DNA from: Caenorhabditis remanei
Lineage: Eukaryota > Nematoda > Chromadorea > Rhabditida > Rhabditidae
NCBI RefSeq assembly: GCF_010183535.1
Contig: NC_071333.1
Coordinates: 12,336,587-12,400,586 of the forward strand
DNA: 64,000 nucleotides
Direction: 5' to 3'
The notes under the pieces are model-generated. The model did not search any database. It was not told the origin of the DNA and was given only the letters and a program-made list of their open reading frames with translations. This document shows, one piece after another, positions 40,501 to 49,070 of this stretch (its first letter is position 1; every line of letters begins with the position of its first letter). The position numbers were made by a program, and so were the translations under genes.

Positions 40501-43500
40501 AAGACACTGGTCATAACAACTTACAAATTTTCCTCTTGAAATACATAGTCATTATTTTTAACTGAGTAACCTCGGTGAACCCATTTAATCCCTTCCTGTA
40601 TGTTTTCCCTGTCCTGTCCTATTATTTCTTTTCTAACAGTAACATTTCATGTTTTGAAAATGTGATATAACGTCCATCCTCCAACTTGCTTATTACAAAT
40701 TTTCAATGGAATTACTTTCTATTTGCCATTCAACTTTAATAGCTGGCTTTTTCAATAGAAACTCCCGAATCTCTTTATGATTTTACATTTAATTGTACAA
40801 TTTTTTTGAATGTTCAATATTCCCTCACCAGCACATACTTTTTTTCAATGAACTGTCTCATATCATTGTCACCGAATCACTGTTATGGATTGGCTTACAT
40901 GAAATATGATACCTACACCGAGTATTACATGTTTCTGCAACAGAAAATAAGTCATGTGTGGCTTTGACTTACAACGGAAGAGCACCTGCAAATTCGAAAA
41001 ATGAATGATACATTTTTTACAACAGGTCAACACGTGTTTTGTAACACGACGATATACATATTCAAATTAATATTTAACCTATTCCCAAAATATGAATTTC
41101 AGTGAGGAACCCCCTGCTCTTCCGAAGAAAATAAGATCGTGTTGTCTTTATAAATATCCTGATTGGGTACAAGGAATGGTTGGAGGGGAAGGCGGTGGCG
41201 GTGGTCATGGACACTCTCATGGTGGGGGAGGACTTGGATCTTCTCAGGTGAGGGCGAAAGGTACGCATATACTAATAGCTATTCATGGTTTGTTTTCTGA
41301 CCACATCCGTATATTTTAAGGGAGCATACCATCCATCTCAAGCCGGTTCCGGCCCGAGCACCACAACCACCAGTGGCCGTCCGCTGCTCCGCAGGTAATA
41401 GTAACAATGAAAATCCGTTTATAATATAAAAGAGCCGGCTGATTCCACTCTATAAACACGCACCATGTGTTTTCGAACATTTCCATCATACTTTTTCGAT
41501 CGTTTTATTATAAGCAAAACGATGTTACGTGTTGGAATAGCACATACAAACGAGCGGGACCGCTTAGATCTCAGAATTGAGACCCCGTTACATAATATCA
41601 CTATAAAAAAGACAGAGAAGAGAGAAAAGAGAAGAAAAAGAACAAGGAGCAAAAGAAGTCTGTTTGAAATATTCACAATCACTTGCCTTTTCTCCTGTCT
41701 TCTTTTCGTTTCTTCCATTGATCAACAGCTGACACCGAAGAGAGTGCGAAAAAGAACAGCCGATTTTGTGCTATTTTTCAAATCTTTTCACACACACACA
41801 TATATCCATGATATAGTGTATCTGTTGTGGTATTATCATTATCAAATCCAAACACAAACATTACAATGAATTTGTGTTGTAAGCTAGTTGCAGGGGTCTA
41901 TACTCCCACTATTCGAAATATTCCTATTAGTAAAGATGAACAGTTTTGGTAAGTGCATGTCTAATTGTTTTTTAAACATTTTATAGTTAGAATAACGTAA
42001 TTGAAGTGATAGCTGTAAAAGTTACAAGACCATTATTTATACTGTTAAATCGTCTTCATATAGAAGATGGGCCATATGTAATTTATAAGATTATAGATTT
42101 TATAAAACTTGTAGTGTTGTGACAAAATTCAATTTAGAAGCTTTCAATCATACATGTTTCATATTTTCCAGCATGCGAGAAGCGCAGCTTCACTCCGCAG
42201 TGCCGCCGATCTCAGCTCCAAGTCAGTCCCAAACATCAGCGAGTCAGCTGGACCCAGGTGAGAACAATTACTATTCTCCTGTCACTATTAGTATGTGGTT
42301 GCTTGGTTTTTTCGTTTCCGTAGCACTCAATTTCTGAAGCATCGCATTCCTTTCTTCTTTTTTTATACGAAGAAGACTTGTCATAAATCAAGCACTCGCA
42401 CCCATCAGTTTCTTCAAAGTTGCCCGACAGAGCATGTGTTCAGGTTCGCGCTATGGTCAACAATCTCGTCGAAGCAGCAAAGCTCCAGGAACCGGAGCTA
42501 ATTCATTGCTCAAACAGGCGATTGCCAACAGAATGATGCCACATGTAGCACCATTGGATGGAGGTGAAACGTCGACAAATCCAAATTTCGCCTCGTCTTC
42601 TGCAACTTCCCCTACCACAGAACCAGCTAGGATCCATAGAACTGATTCTAGTGAAATGTCAAAGAGTGTGCTTTTGAACCCCGCTTGGTATCGTGATGAT
42701 CAGGGAAGAACCGGATACAAAACGTCTGACTGGGAGAAAATGTCGAATCAGCAGAAAAATGTAGTGAAAGAGAATAGGAAGAAGCGGAAAGAATCTACAA
42801 GTGAAACTGGTGTCATCAAAGAACTGGATCCAGATCTGTTGAGTCAGTCAAGCAGTGAGAAGGCTGATAGTGGAAGTGACAATAAGTCAATGAGCTCTGT
42901 TCAATCTGATCAGAAGGATCTCAAGGATGCAAAAGACTCCAAGTTGGACAAAAAGCAGGCGAAAGCTTTGGAGAAAGAAAAGAAAAAACTGGAAAAGGAA
43001 CAGAAGAAGTTAGAAAAGGCCCAGAAGAAGAAAGAAGCGGAGGAAGAGAAGAAGCTGAAAAAGAAGAAGGGAAGTTCCACAAATATATCAGAAGTTGGAG
43101 AACATGAGTCAGTTGAGATGAAGACTGTGGAGAAGAAAAAGGAAAAAGCAGAGGCAACAATAACTCTCACTATGGTTTCTAAGGATAAAAAAACAAAGTC
43201 TCAGGAGAAGTCAAAACAGGAGAAACATCATGAAACTACTGAAAGTGATAGTTCCAAGGAGACAATTAGGAAAGATTCGACTGAGAAAATTTCAAAAGAG
43301 AAAGTAAAAAAGCAATCCTCAAAAGAAGACACCACTGATAAGGACTCAAGGAATGAAGGCCGTCCTCCATCAGGTACCACTCATTCCTCCGTCCGGAAAC
43401 TGAAAGCAGAGTCTTTTTCCAAAAAAACAGGACATGGTGAGCCAAGGAAGAAGAATATTGGCGATCGAAGAGACTCCAGTATGTCTGAACTTTCTCGAGG

Positions 43501-45125
43501 ATCTTTCAAATCTGTGACATTCAACGACCGAGTTCAAACTCATGAAATTGAAAGGAATAGCAGTGTTTACACTTCCAGTGAGGACGATGCTGCAATAATG
43601 AGTGATGATGAGATGTCAAAACCAAGTCAAGCAAAGATGAAGAAAAAATTGACAATGCTGCAGCAACAGGATCCACAAATGTATAATCAAATGGGTCAGA
43701 ATCGTCAACAAGAAGAACACACTGACATTTATGATGATGAGGATTTGGAAGACTTTGAAGAACAGGAGCGACTTGCTCTTCTCGCTGCTCAAGGATATGA
43801 TTTCAGAAGAGAAATGCAGTATGATCAAAATGAAGGTGTTCCCTATGAAGATGATGAGTCGGAAGAAGAAGAGAATGAAGAGGAAGATGCAGAAGACACA
43901 CTTTCTCAGAACAGTTATTATGCAGAAGATGTGGAAGGTGCTGATATCTACTTGAGAAATGAACACAGTTTCTTGGGAACGGATGTAAACCCGAGAGTGC
44001 AGATACAGAACGTAGGTGGCTACGAAATGTTTGACAGAACTATGTTAGGTTCAATGAGTAAGCTGCATGGAGAAGATTCTGCATCTAACAGTTTGCTGTT
44101 TGGTTACAACCTTCCTCGATCTGCTAGTGGCTACTTCGAACCTCCACCGGAAGCTGGTCCAATGAACTTCTCTTATGAGGAAGCAATGCTCAATAGACAA
44201 GTTCAAGCTTTGCAGCAGCAGCAACTTCTTCAGCAACTTCAGAAGCTTCCCTTACAATCTCCTCAACTACAACGGGAACTTCAACATGAAGTTCCTGGAG
44301 TTCATAAGCTGAGCCCTTCGGGAGGCTCATTACGCCAAACAGCCACGCAGCGGAGTATATATGAGAATGTAACACCAGGAGATTTACTTTCTCAACCGCA
44401 ATCATTAATCATCCCCCAATCTCCATCGCAAAGAAATCTGCAGGCACGCCACGAGTTTTTCACTCAGACTCCATCAAATGTGGTTTCCAAAACAATAATG
44501 GCTGCTTCAAGTGACGGACAAAGTGTTCAAAGTCTTGGAAGTACGGATTCAAATGCCACTGTCAGGGCGGAAGATGAAATGCGTAAAAAGTTTGTGGCGA
44601 GATTTGGCGTAAGAAAAGCTCCAATTGCCAGAGAAGAAGATCCCGCAGATCCACAACATATGAATGTAATGGGAAGCCAAGAAAGCATGAATTCAACTGA
44701 TTCTCGGGAATCTGTGGTTTCTGCCGCATCTATCAAAGCGGAAGCATTGGCACGCCGCAATTTCAACTACTAGTTATTCTTGCATCTTCTTCCTCTTCTT
44801 CTCCGCTTTCTGCTTCTTTCTGCACATCACAGTGAGTTTGAGCACTTTATATCATGATTTGAAAAATGTTGAATCTGATTTCCAAACCCTAATGTTTTTC
44901 AATGCATTATAGTAGATTTAACATTTTTGAAATCTTCTCAAGCCAGCGTCGTAATTAAACAATAAAAAATGTTCTTTCAGCACTTCTGATCCGATAGGTA
45001 AGACGATCAACGAACGGTACAACTTCAACGAGATGGACCGAAATCTATCTGCACTGGTCAAACCACTTTGGGCAGGAAATGAAAAAGAGGATCGCGCTGA
45101 AAAAGATGATAGCACTTCCTCCTGA
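18718..45125 (+). CDS. mec-2: mec-2 locus: stomatin-family mechanosensory channel subunit, multiple isoforms
   Basis: Core exons 38819-38922, 38980-39052, 39319-39476, 39550-39678, 39764-39898, 39948-40066 and 40119-40199 code for a stomatin/PHB protein. A hydrophobic hairpin [20 protein letters not shown] with the conserved proline is followed by the PHB domain ([30 protein letters not shown]). The N-terminal exon [20 protein letters not shown] is nearly identical to C. elegans MEC-2A as I remember it. In C. elegans MEC-2 sits on the inner face of touch-neuron membranes, binds cholesterol and strongly raises current through the MEC-4/MEC-10 DEG/ENaC channel. With the canonical start the models give about 395 aa (last exon 40269-40326), 482 aa (last exon 42324-42337; C. 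elegans MEC-2A is 481) or 1,262 aa (last exon 42420-44773). Alternative exons are listed separately. All N-terminal variants end with one base left over (phase 1) and join the GCC/CCC codon at 38819. Confidence 0.95.
20160..20175 (+). repeat. Short (GA)n microsatellite in a mec-2 intron
   Basis: Eight GA units in a row, in the intron between alternative N-termini A and B. No other structure is seen around it. Confidence 0.9.
20766..21486 (+). CDS. mec-2: mec-2 alternative N-terminus B, four exons
   Basis: Exons 20766-20825 (starting [20 protein letters not shown]), 20883-20983, 21140-21247 and 21294-21486 join in phase. Together they form a Ser/Lys-rich N-terminus with [20 protein letters not shown], a His/Gly stretch and finally [19 protein letters not shown] before GTAGTA. 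The last exon is homologous to the exon at 19347-19514 and ends at the same codon, so the two look like mutually exclusive versions feeding the shared exon at 21753. The ATG at 20766 follows AAACA, a good worm start context. Confidence 0.8.
21753..21876 (+). CDS. mec-2: mec-2 shared exon downstream of N-termini A and B
   Basis: Starts after TTTTTCAG, reads [20 protein letters not shown]..., and ends with a single G before GTTAGT. The G completes GCC at 38819, so the product would read [12 protein letters not shown]. The exon is basic and rich in Lys/Asn with no membrane segment. It is followed by an intron of up to 17 kb that spans the other alternative starts. Confidence 0.75.
26434..26872 (+). 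CDS. mec-2: mec-2 alternative N-terminus C, two exons (5' end uncertain)
   Basis: Exon 26434-26661 ([20 protein letters not shown]... ending PQPRM) joins exon 26779-26872 ([20 protein letters not shown]...) and ends with one C before GTGAGT, which would make CCC (Pro) with the core exon at 38819. The reading frame is also open and protein-like upstream ([15 protein letters not shown]), so the exon may begin earlier, or may start at the ATG at 26324 with a short intron. I chose 26434 as the minimal start. Composition is Ser/Pro/Thr-rich and probably disordered. Confidence 0.5.
30297..30561 (+). CDS. mec-2: mec-2 alternative N-terminus D, single exon
   Basis: ATG at 30297 ([20 protein letters not shown]...) opens an 88-codon exon ending with one G before GTTAGT, phase-compatible with 38819. 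It contains a basic segment [19 protein letters not shown]. The 250 bases upstream are GC-richer than most of the region (a cluster of CGC/GCG near 29870-30120), which may mark a promoter. Confidence 0.7.
32719..33102 (+). CDS. mec-2: mec-2 canonical N-terminus (MEC-2A type), two exons
   Basis: Exon 32719-32940 (74 codons) and exon 32994-33102 ([20 protein letters not shown]...), ending with one G in phase with 38819. I recognise this as the N-terminus of C. elegans MEC-2A, with a few changes: the start is MSTAMS rather than MSATMS, and the Lys/Glu-rich segment before ANIQNEF has diverged. In C. elegans this start serves the touch receptor neurons. Counting from here, the splice site at 40199/40200 ends exon 9. 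Confidence 0.9.
35937..36057 (+). CDS. mec-2: mec-2 alternative N-terminus F, single exon
   Basis: Strongly coding stretch [20 protein letters not shown]... to PPLEPLG, ending with one G before GTAAGA and phase-compatible with 38819. An in-frame TAA just upstream (35928-35930) supports initiation at the ATG at 35937. An internal exon entered at the AG at 35933-35934 is an alternative, since it would also be phase 1, but that acceptor is poor. The segment is proline-rich and lacks membrane helices. Confidence 0.65.
38546..38642 (+). CDS. mec-2: mec-2 proximal alternative first exon G
   Basis: ATG at 38546 ([20 protein letters not shown]... FHVE) with a donor GTTTGA and one G left over, joining 38819 across a 176-base intron. 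This gives the shortest N-terminal tail, 32 residues before ANIQNEF. Codon use is worm-like and Thr/Ser-rich. Confidence 0.7.
38819..40199 (+). CDS. mec-2: mec-2 constitutive stomatin/PHB core, seven exons
   Basis: This block is common to all N-terminal variants. It codes for the cytoplasmic-side hairpin ([20 protein letters not shown] then [13 protein letters not shown]), the PHB domain, and the stomatin C-terminal helix and hydrophobic end ([17 protein letters not shown]). The proline in TLPIS is the residue known in the family to fix hairpin topology and cholesterol binding. No frameshift or missing segment is seen. All exon joins are in phase. Confidence 0.95.
40200..41102 (+). promoter_or_regulatory. 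mec-2 intron 9 region, probable MEC-8-regulated splice choice
   Basis: After exon 9 (40119-40199) two acceptors compete: TTGCAG at 40263-40268, leading to a 58-base terminal exon, and TTTCAG ending at 41102, leading to the long C-terminus. In C. elegans removal of mec-2 intron 9 to make the long touch-neuron form depends on the RNA-binding protein MEC-8, whose RRM recognises GCAC. This intron carries exactly two GCAC motifs, at 40831-40834 and 40982-40985, both between the short terminal exon and the distal acceptor. That they are binding sites is inference. Confidence 0.6.
40269..40326 (+). CDS. mec-2: mec-2 short-isoform terminal exon
   Basis: Reads (V)[19 protein letters not shown] then TGA. 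It follows exon 9 in phase (two bases GT plus T). It gives a stomatin-only protein of about 395 aa with the canonical N-terminus. It is a polar tail without the CCLYKYPDW segment of the long form. Confidence 0.75.
41103..42257 (+). CDS. mec-2: mec-2 long-isoform C-terminal exons 10-12
   Basis: Exons 41103-41247, 41321-41394 and 42172-42257. They code for [20 protein letters not shown], a Gly/His run ([10 protein letters not shown]), a Ser/Thr/Gly linker and [20 protein letters not shown] ending QLDP. The CC pair is a candidate palmitoylation site. In C. elegans the C-terminal proline-rich part is needed for MEC-2 clustering. The last donor leaves one G, which can use either the 42324 or the 42420 acceptor. 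Confidence 0.85.
41866..41948 (+). CDS. mec-2: Probable internal first exon giving a stomatin-less mec-2 isoform
   Basis: ATG at 41866 after TTACA opens [20 protein letters not shown]... up to a strong donor GTAAGT. Two bases (TG) remain and pair with the C at 42172 to make TGC, so the phase fits the downstream exon exactly. Reading this exon from 41394 instead would hit a stop or break the phase, which argues for a first exon. The product would be MNLCC... fused to MREAQLHS and the long disordered tail, with no hairpin or PHB domain. The CC near the start could be lipidated. Confidence 0.55.
42324..42337 (+). CDS. mec-2: mec-2 MEC-2A-type terminal exon
   Basis: After TTTCCGTAG the sequence CACTCAATTTCTGA completes GCA CTC AAT TTC TGA with the G left by exon 12, ending the protein at ...QLDPALNF. 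The predicted length, 482 aa, fits C. elegans MEC-2A (481 aa). The acceptor is unusual in ending CCGTAG. Confidence 0.6.
42420..44773 (+). CDS. mec-2: mec-2 large disordered C-terminal exon, 784 codons
   Basis: Acceptor CTTCAAAG at 42419; the G left over from 42257 makes GTT, then [20 protein letters not shown], open to TAG at 44771-44773. Regions in order: a Ser-rich start; a folded-looking motif [20 protein letters not shown] (about 42675-42740); a Lys/Glu-rich coil (about 42920-43080) with runs such as [19 protein letters not shown]; a Ser/Lys-rich part; an acidic patch of Glu/Asp (about 43720-43900); a Gln-rich patch (about 44200-44290); and a Ser-rich end. It has no membrane segment or enzyme domain. 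The phase with both the long mec-2 transcript and the 41866 start supports membership in mec-2. Confidence 0.8.
44981..45125 (+). CDS. mec-2: mec-2 alternative last exon
   Basis: After GTTCTTTCAG, a 48-codon frame [20 protein letters not shown]... to KDDSTSS and TGA has good codon bias and needs two bases from the previous exon. A donor GTTATT overlapping the stop of the big exon (the G of TAG at 44773) would give exactly those two bases (TA + C = Tyr), replacing the stop by a 49-residue extension. Another donor farther upstream is possible. Confidence 0.55.
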
Positions 45126-47184
45126 TCATCTCTAGCTCCTCATGTCTGTGTGATTTATTTTTCTTTATATTCCATTATTTTCTTATCCCCCCAAACGCTA
45201 ATGCATTGTTGTTGTCATACTCTACCCGTCATGTTTCCTCTTTCATCCTATCCGATTTATTGAAAAATAACTCGATCTCCAATTTTTCCAATTCCAAAAT
45301 AAATAACCTGAATTCCGTTCTTTTACCATTTCAGAATGTTTTCAGAATGTATGTTCGCTGTAGGAAATCCAAAATCGGATTACTTCTCACAAAATGCCTA
45401 GCAGATGTTCATCAGTCATTATGATGTGATTTCGTTTTTATACGGTCTGAGGAATCAGTTTACGATCTTCTTGAAAGGACGGTCGAATTTCTATACAAGT
45501 ACCACCAGCTGGGAGACAGGTGGCGGGACCTCGACAGTGAAATACATGTGACGAAATCCATGGTATTTCTCGAATGTCATCATTTTCACGAATTGTCATT
45601 GTTTTCCAGATGACAAATCCTGATTTTTCTGGATGCTTCCACCTGTTGATATGAGATATGATACTAGATGACTAAGATTGCCGAAGGACAGGTATAAAAC
45701 CAAAGGTGAAGGACAAAGACATATATCTGCCAGCCGTCTCCCTCTACCCGATTTATTTTCGAAATTTTTTGAAAATCTTTAAAATGCATTGTTACCTCTC
45801 AACATTCGCATTTCTGATGAGTCGCTCTCACAACTGTCTATAAACATGTGTTAGAAAAAGCTTGTCCGGCCTGTTCCGAGTATCAACGAGCAGCAATACT
45901 TGGCTATTAATGTGACCCAACGCACGCAACCCATCTCTATGTCTCTCCATATCGCGGACTATTTCTATAGTTGTTACGTCTGCGGCTGTAGTCTGTGACC
46001 CCCCGCTTGGCTGTCGGCCAACCCGCCGCGCGCGTTGCCTCTCGCTTTCTTCACTCTTTTTAGTTGTACATTCTGCGCACTTTCTTTTGGCCAATAAATG
46101 CCCATATCACTATGTGGGTGTTCGTTTTTACCAACACGTTTTTTTGTTCTCACACTGTATTTCCATTGGCTCACAGTATATGAGTCATTCCTTTCAATCA
46201 TTCAATAAGTCATGAGAATTTAGCTGGTGCTGTGATATACAAAAACATAAAAGTAAAGAAAACATTGTTGCATTTCAAAATATCTGACGCAATGCCCAAT
46301 GTTTCACTATTTGACGGGAAAGAAATAAGCATCGCCTCGCTGACTTCGTCTGCGCGAGAAACTAGTGCAAATCTGGCAAAAATAACCAGTCGGATTTCTG
46401 CGATTTTTCCGTCCGAACACCCATTTTCTCACCCATTTCAAAAATGTTGTCAAGTGTGAAGTGTATCCCCCTTCTTCTCCGTATCTCATACAACCCTCTC
46501 ATATCTTCTGCTTCTCGATCAATACTGATCATCAACACATCGGATCTCGTCTTGCTCGGAGAAGACTTTGCGAGTTAGAGTCAGGAAAGAAACGGCAGAG
46601 ACTCAGCGGCATCTCGGTTGAATCTGTTGTGCTCCACACACTTTTGTTGTTCACTTATCTCTATCTCTTGGTTCGTTTTCATCCTTTACACAAAATGCAA
46701 TGCCAATGCTTCCACACGCCACCGCCTCCCCCGATTTCTCTTACACATATGTCAACCCGTCTCATCCTATACCTTTGGCACATTTGCTCTTTCTCTTGAA
46801 GATCTTTTCTCTTTTCTACGACTACAAAGATTCCCCTCTCTCTTGATCTCTTCTTTTTATGTTTTCAATGGTATTTATTATTTTCGAAATTACCATATAC
46901 ATGTCATCGCTGCCAAAATTAGCACAACAAAGGCAAATTGTTTTTGCGTGTTCTCTCTTTCTCCTAATTCCATATTCCGACTATCGATTTTAAAATACCT
47001 TTTTTCTACGCCGAAACCATAAACCCGTACACTCTATGCTTTCTTCGGCTTTCCCTTGTTTGTACATATTTGTCTTCATATTACTCGCCCTCTTTTTCTT
47101 TTCTTAGCTTTCCTTTCTTACCTTTAGTCGTTTACCATCTGTATGCATAGTCGATCGTTTCTGCTTTCAGGGCTTCACCATTAG
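45126..47184. other. mec-2 3' flank and unc-97 upstream region
   Basis: The left part is mec-2 3' UTR. The right part is a pyrimidine-rich stretch (about 46600-47170) in front of unc-97, ending in CTTTCAG at 47170, a likely trans-splice acceptor 14 bases before the unc-97 ATG. A short GC-rich patch lies near 46010-46050. No other gene is seen. Confidence 0.6.
45298..45303 (+). terminator. Poly(A) signal AATAAA after mec-2
   Basis: Canonical hexamer 173 bases after the last possible mec-2 stop (45125) and 525 after the stop of the big exon. Confidence 0.45.
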
Positions 47185-48550
47185 ATGGTGTGTCTCGGAA
47201 TGGAGCCCGACCACAACCATATCAACGGCGACCTCGCCCATGGCTTTGAGAACATGGTGTGTGTGCGTTGTCGAGATGGGTTCTCGATGCAAGATCAAAT
47301 GGTCAACTCTTCCGGAGAAGTTTGGCATTCGGAGTGTTTTGTGTAAGTTGTTTTGTGGTAATTCAAATTAAGTTTTTGATATTTCAGATGTGCTCAATGC
47401 TTCGAACCATTCCCAGACGGAATTTATTTTGAGTACGAAGGAAGGAAGTATTGCGAGCATGACTTTCATGTCCTTTTTTCTCCGTGCTGCGGAAAATGCA
47501 GTGAGTATCGCGTTGAGATGACACGCAAAGCCATAAATGTTTTATTTTCTAGATGAGTTCATTGTTGGGAGAGTGATCAAGGCAATGAATGCCAGCTGGC
47601 ATCCGGCTTGTTTCTGCTGTGAGATTTGCAATAAACAGTTGGCCGACGTTGGATTTTTAAGAAATGCTGGGAGGTAAGGGGATTAAGAGATTCGAAAAAA
47701 AAATGAAACAGGAAGAAAATTATTTCAGAGCGCTTTGCCGTGAGTGTAACGAACGAGAAAAAGCAGCAGGTCATGGACGATATGTGTGCCACAAATGCCA
47801 TGCTATGATCGATGATGGACAGCACATCAAGTTCCGTGGAGATTCCTTCCATCCATATCATTTCAAGTGCAAACGATGCAGGTAAGATCACATATTATAA
47901 TTGTAAACATATAAATTATTTAATTGTAGCGTGGAACTCACAACAGCATCTCGTGAAGTGAACGGCGAGTTGTACTGTCTGAGATGTCACGACACAATGG
48001 GAATCCCAATTTGCGGAGCTTGTCACAGACCAATCGAGGAGCGTGTCATTGCTGCTTTGGGTAAGCACTGGCACGTCGAGCACTTTGTCTGCTCGGTGTG
48101 TGAGAAGCCGTTCCTGGGACATCGTCACTACGAGAGAAAGGGACTTCCATACTGCGAACAGCACTTCCACAAGGTACTTGAAAAGTGAAAAGAGTGAAAA
48201 ACTAAAGTACATTTGTTGTAGCTCTTCGGAAACCTCTGCTTCAGATGTGGAGATCCATGTTGTGGAGAAGTGTTCCAAGCTCTTCAGAAGACGTGGTGTG
48301 TCAAATGCTTTGCCTGCAGTTTCTGTGATAAGAAGTTGGACCAGAAGTAAGTTTAACCATTTCTCTATTCATTTATAATATTCTAAACGGTATGCATTAC
48401 AGAACGAAATTCTATGAATTCGATATGAAGCCAACATGCAAACGATGCTATGACAGATTCCCAACCGAGCTCAAAAAACGTATCTCAGAAAGTTTGAAGG
48501 ACCGTGATGTCGAGAATCAGAGAAGATCGATGAGTCCAGGTCCGAAATAA
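47185..48550 (+). CDS. unc-97: UNC-97, PINCH-family adaptor with five LIM domains
   Basis: Exons 47185-47342, 47388-47500, 47553-47673, 47729-47881, 47930-48173, 48222-48346 and 48403-48550 join in phase to 354 codons (353 aa; the C. elegans protein is of similar size). Five LIM domains follow each other: CVRCRDGF..., CGKCNEFIVG..., [10 protein letters not shown]..., [10 protein letters not shown]... and [13 protein letters not shown]..., each with the C-x2-C...H-x2-C-x2-C-x2-C...C/H/D zinc-ligand pattern. The C-terminus is basic (RRSMSPGPK). PINCH binds integrin-linked kinase and parvin at integrin adhesions; in C. elegans UNC-97 is needed for muscle dense bodies/M-lines and is also found in touch neurons. 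The ATG at 47185 is first after the CTTTCAG acceptor; a second Met lies five codons on. Confidence 0.95.
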
Positions 48551-49070
48551 GGATTCAATCAAACTGATATCATCTATACTGCCCCATGCCATTGCTCATT
48601 TCTATCCCTTTGTTTTTTTCTTCGTCTTGGTGCTTAATTTTCTAAAACACAAGTAATCAACATAATGTAACCACCCAATTAAAACCGTTTTGTATACCAG
48701 CTGCCTTATGTTTCCACAGTTTTCGGTCCAACATTGTCATTTTTTGTTATTTTTTTCAAAAATCGTACCCATTTCTAGCTCTACGTCCCTTCCTTACCTG
48801 CTATCCCACTGTCCACAGCAATTCAATTCAGAAGCTCTCTGAAATCATTTCTAAAATTCGACCAAATTTTTTGTGCCTACAAAAAACTTTGAAACTTTTG
48901 TCCGGGTGTCATTAATACATAACTCCGATATTTGAATGTCTTTATTCGAAATGTTTCAATGATTGTAATTTGATATAAAAAATGATAGAAAAAGATAAAA
49001 TTAATCCACAGTAATTAAGATATTATGACCAAACCCATGTTGATGGCAGATATACTTCAGACCCAATCAT
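48551..49070. other. Convergent gap between unc-97 and sulp-2
   Basis: Shared 3' flank of 520 bases. AATAAA on the minus strand (plus TTTATT at 48941-48946) is a candidate poly(A) signal for sulp-2, 125 bases past its stop. No ORF. Confidence 0.6.

Noticed and set aside
41465..41869. 134-aa ORF in a mec-2 intron
   Set aside because: Lys/Arg/Phe-rich chance frame with no worm codon bias; it also overlaps an unrelated minus-strand ORF. Only its last bases overlap the proposed exon at 41866, in a different frame.
42910..43170. Minus-strand Ser/Phe-rich ORFs opposite the mec-2 large exon
   Set aside because: They are the antisense shadow of the Lys/Glu-rich coding run.
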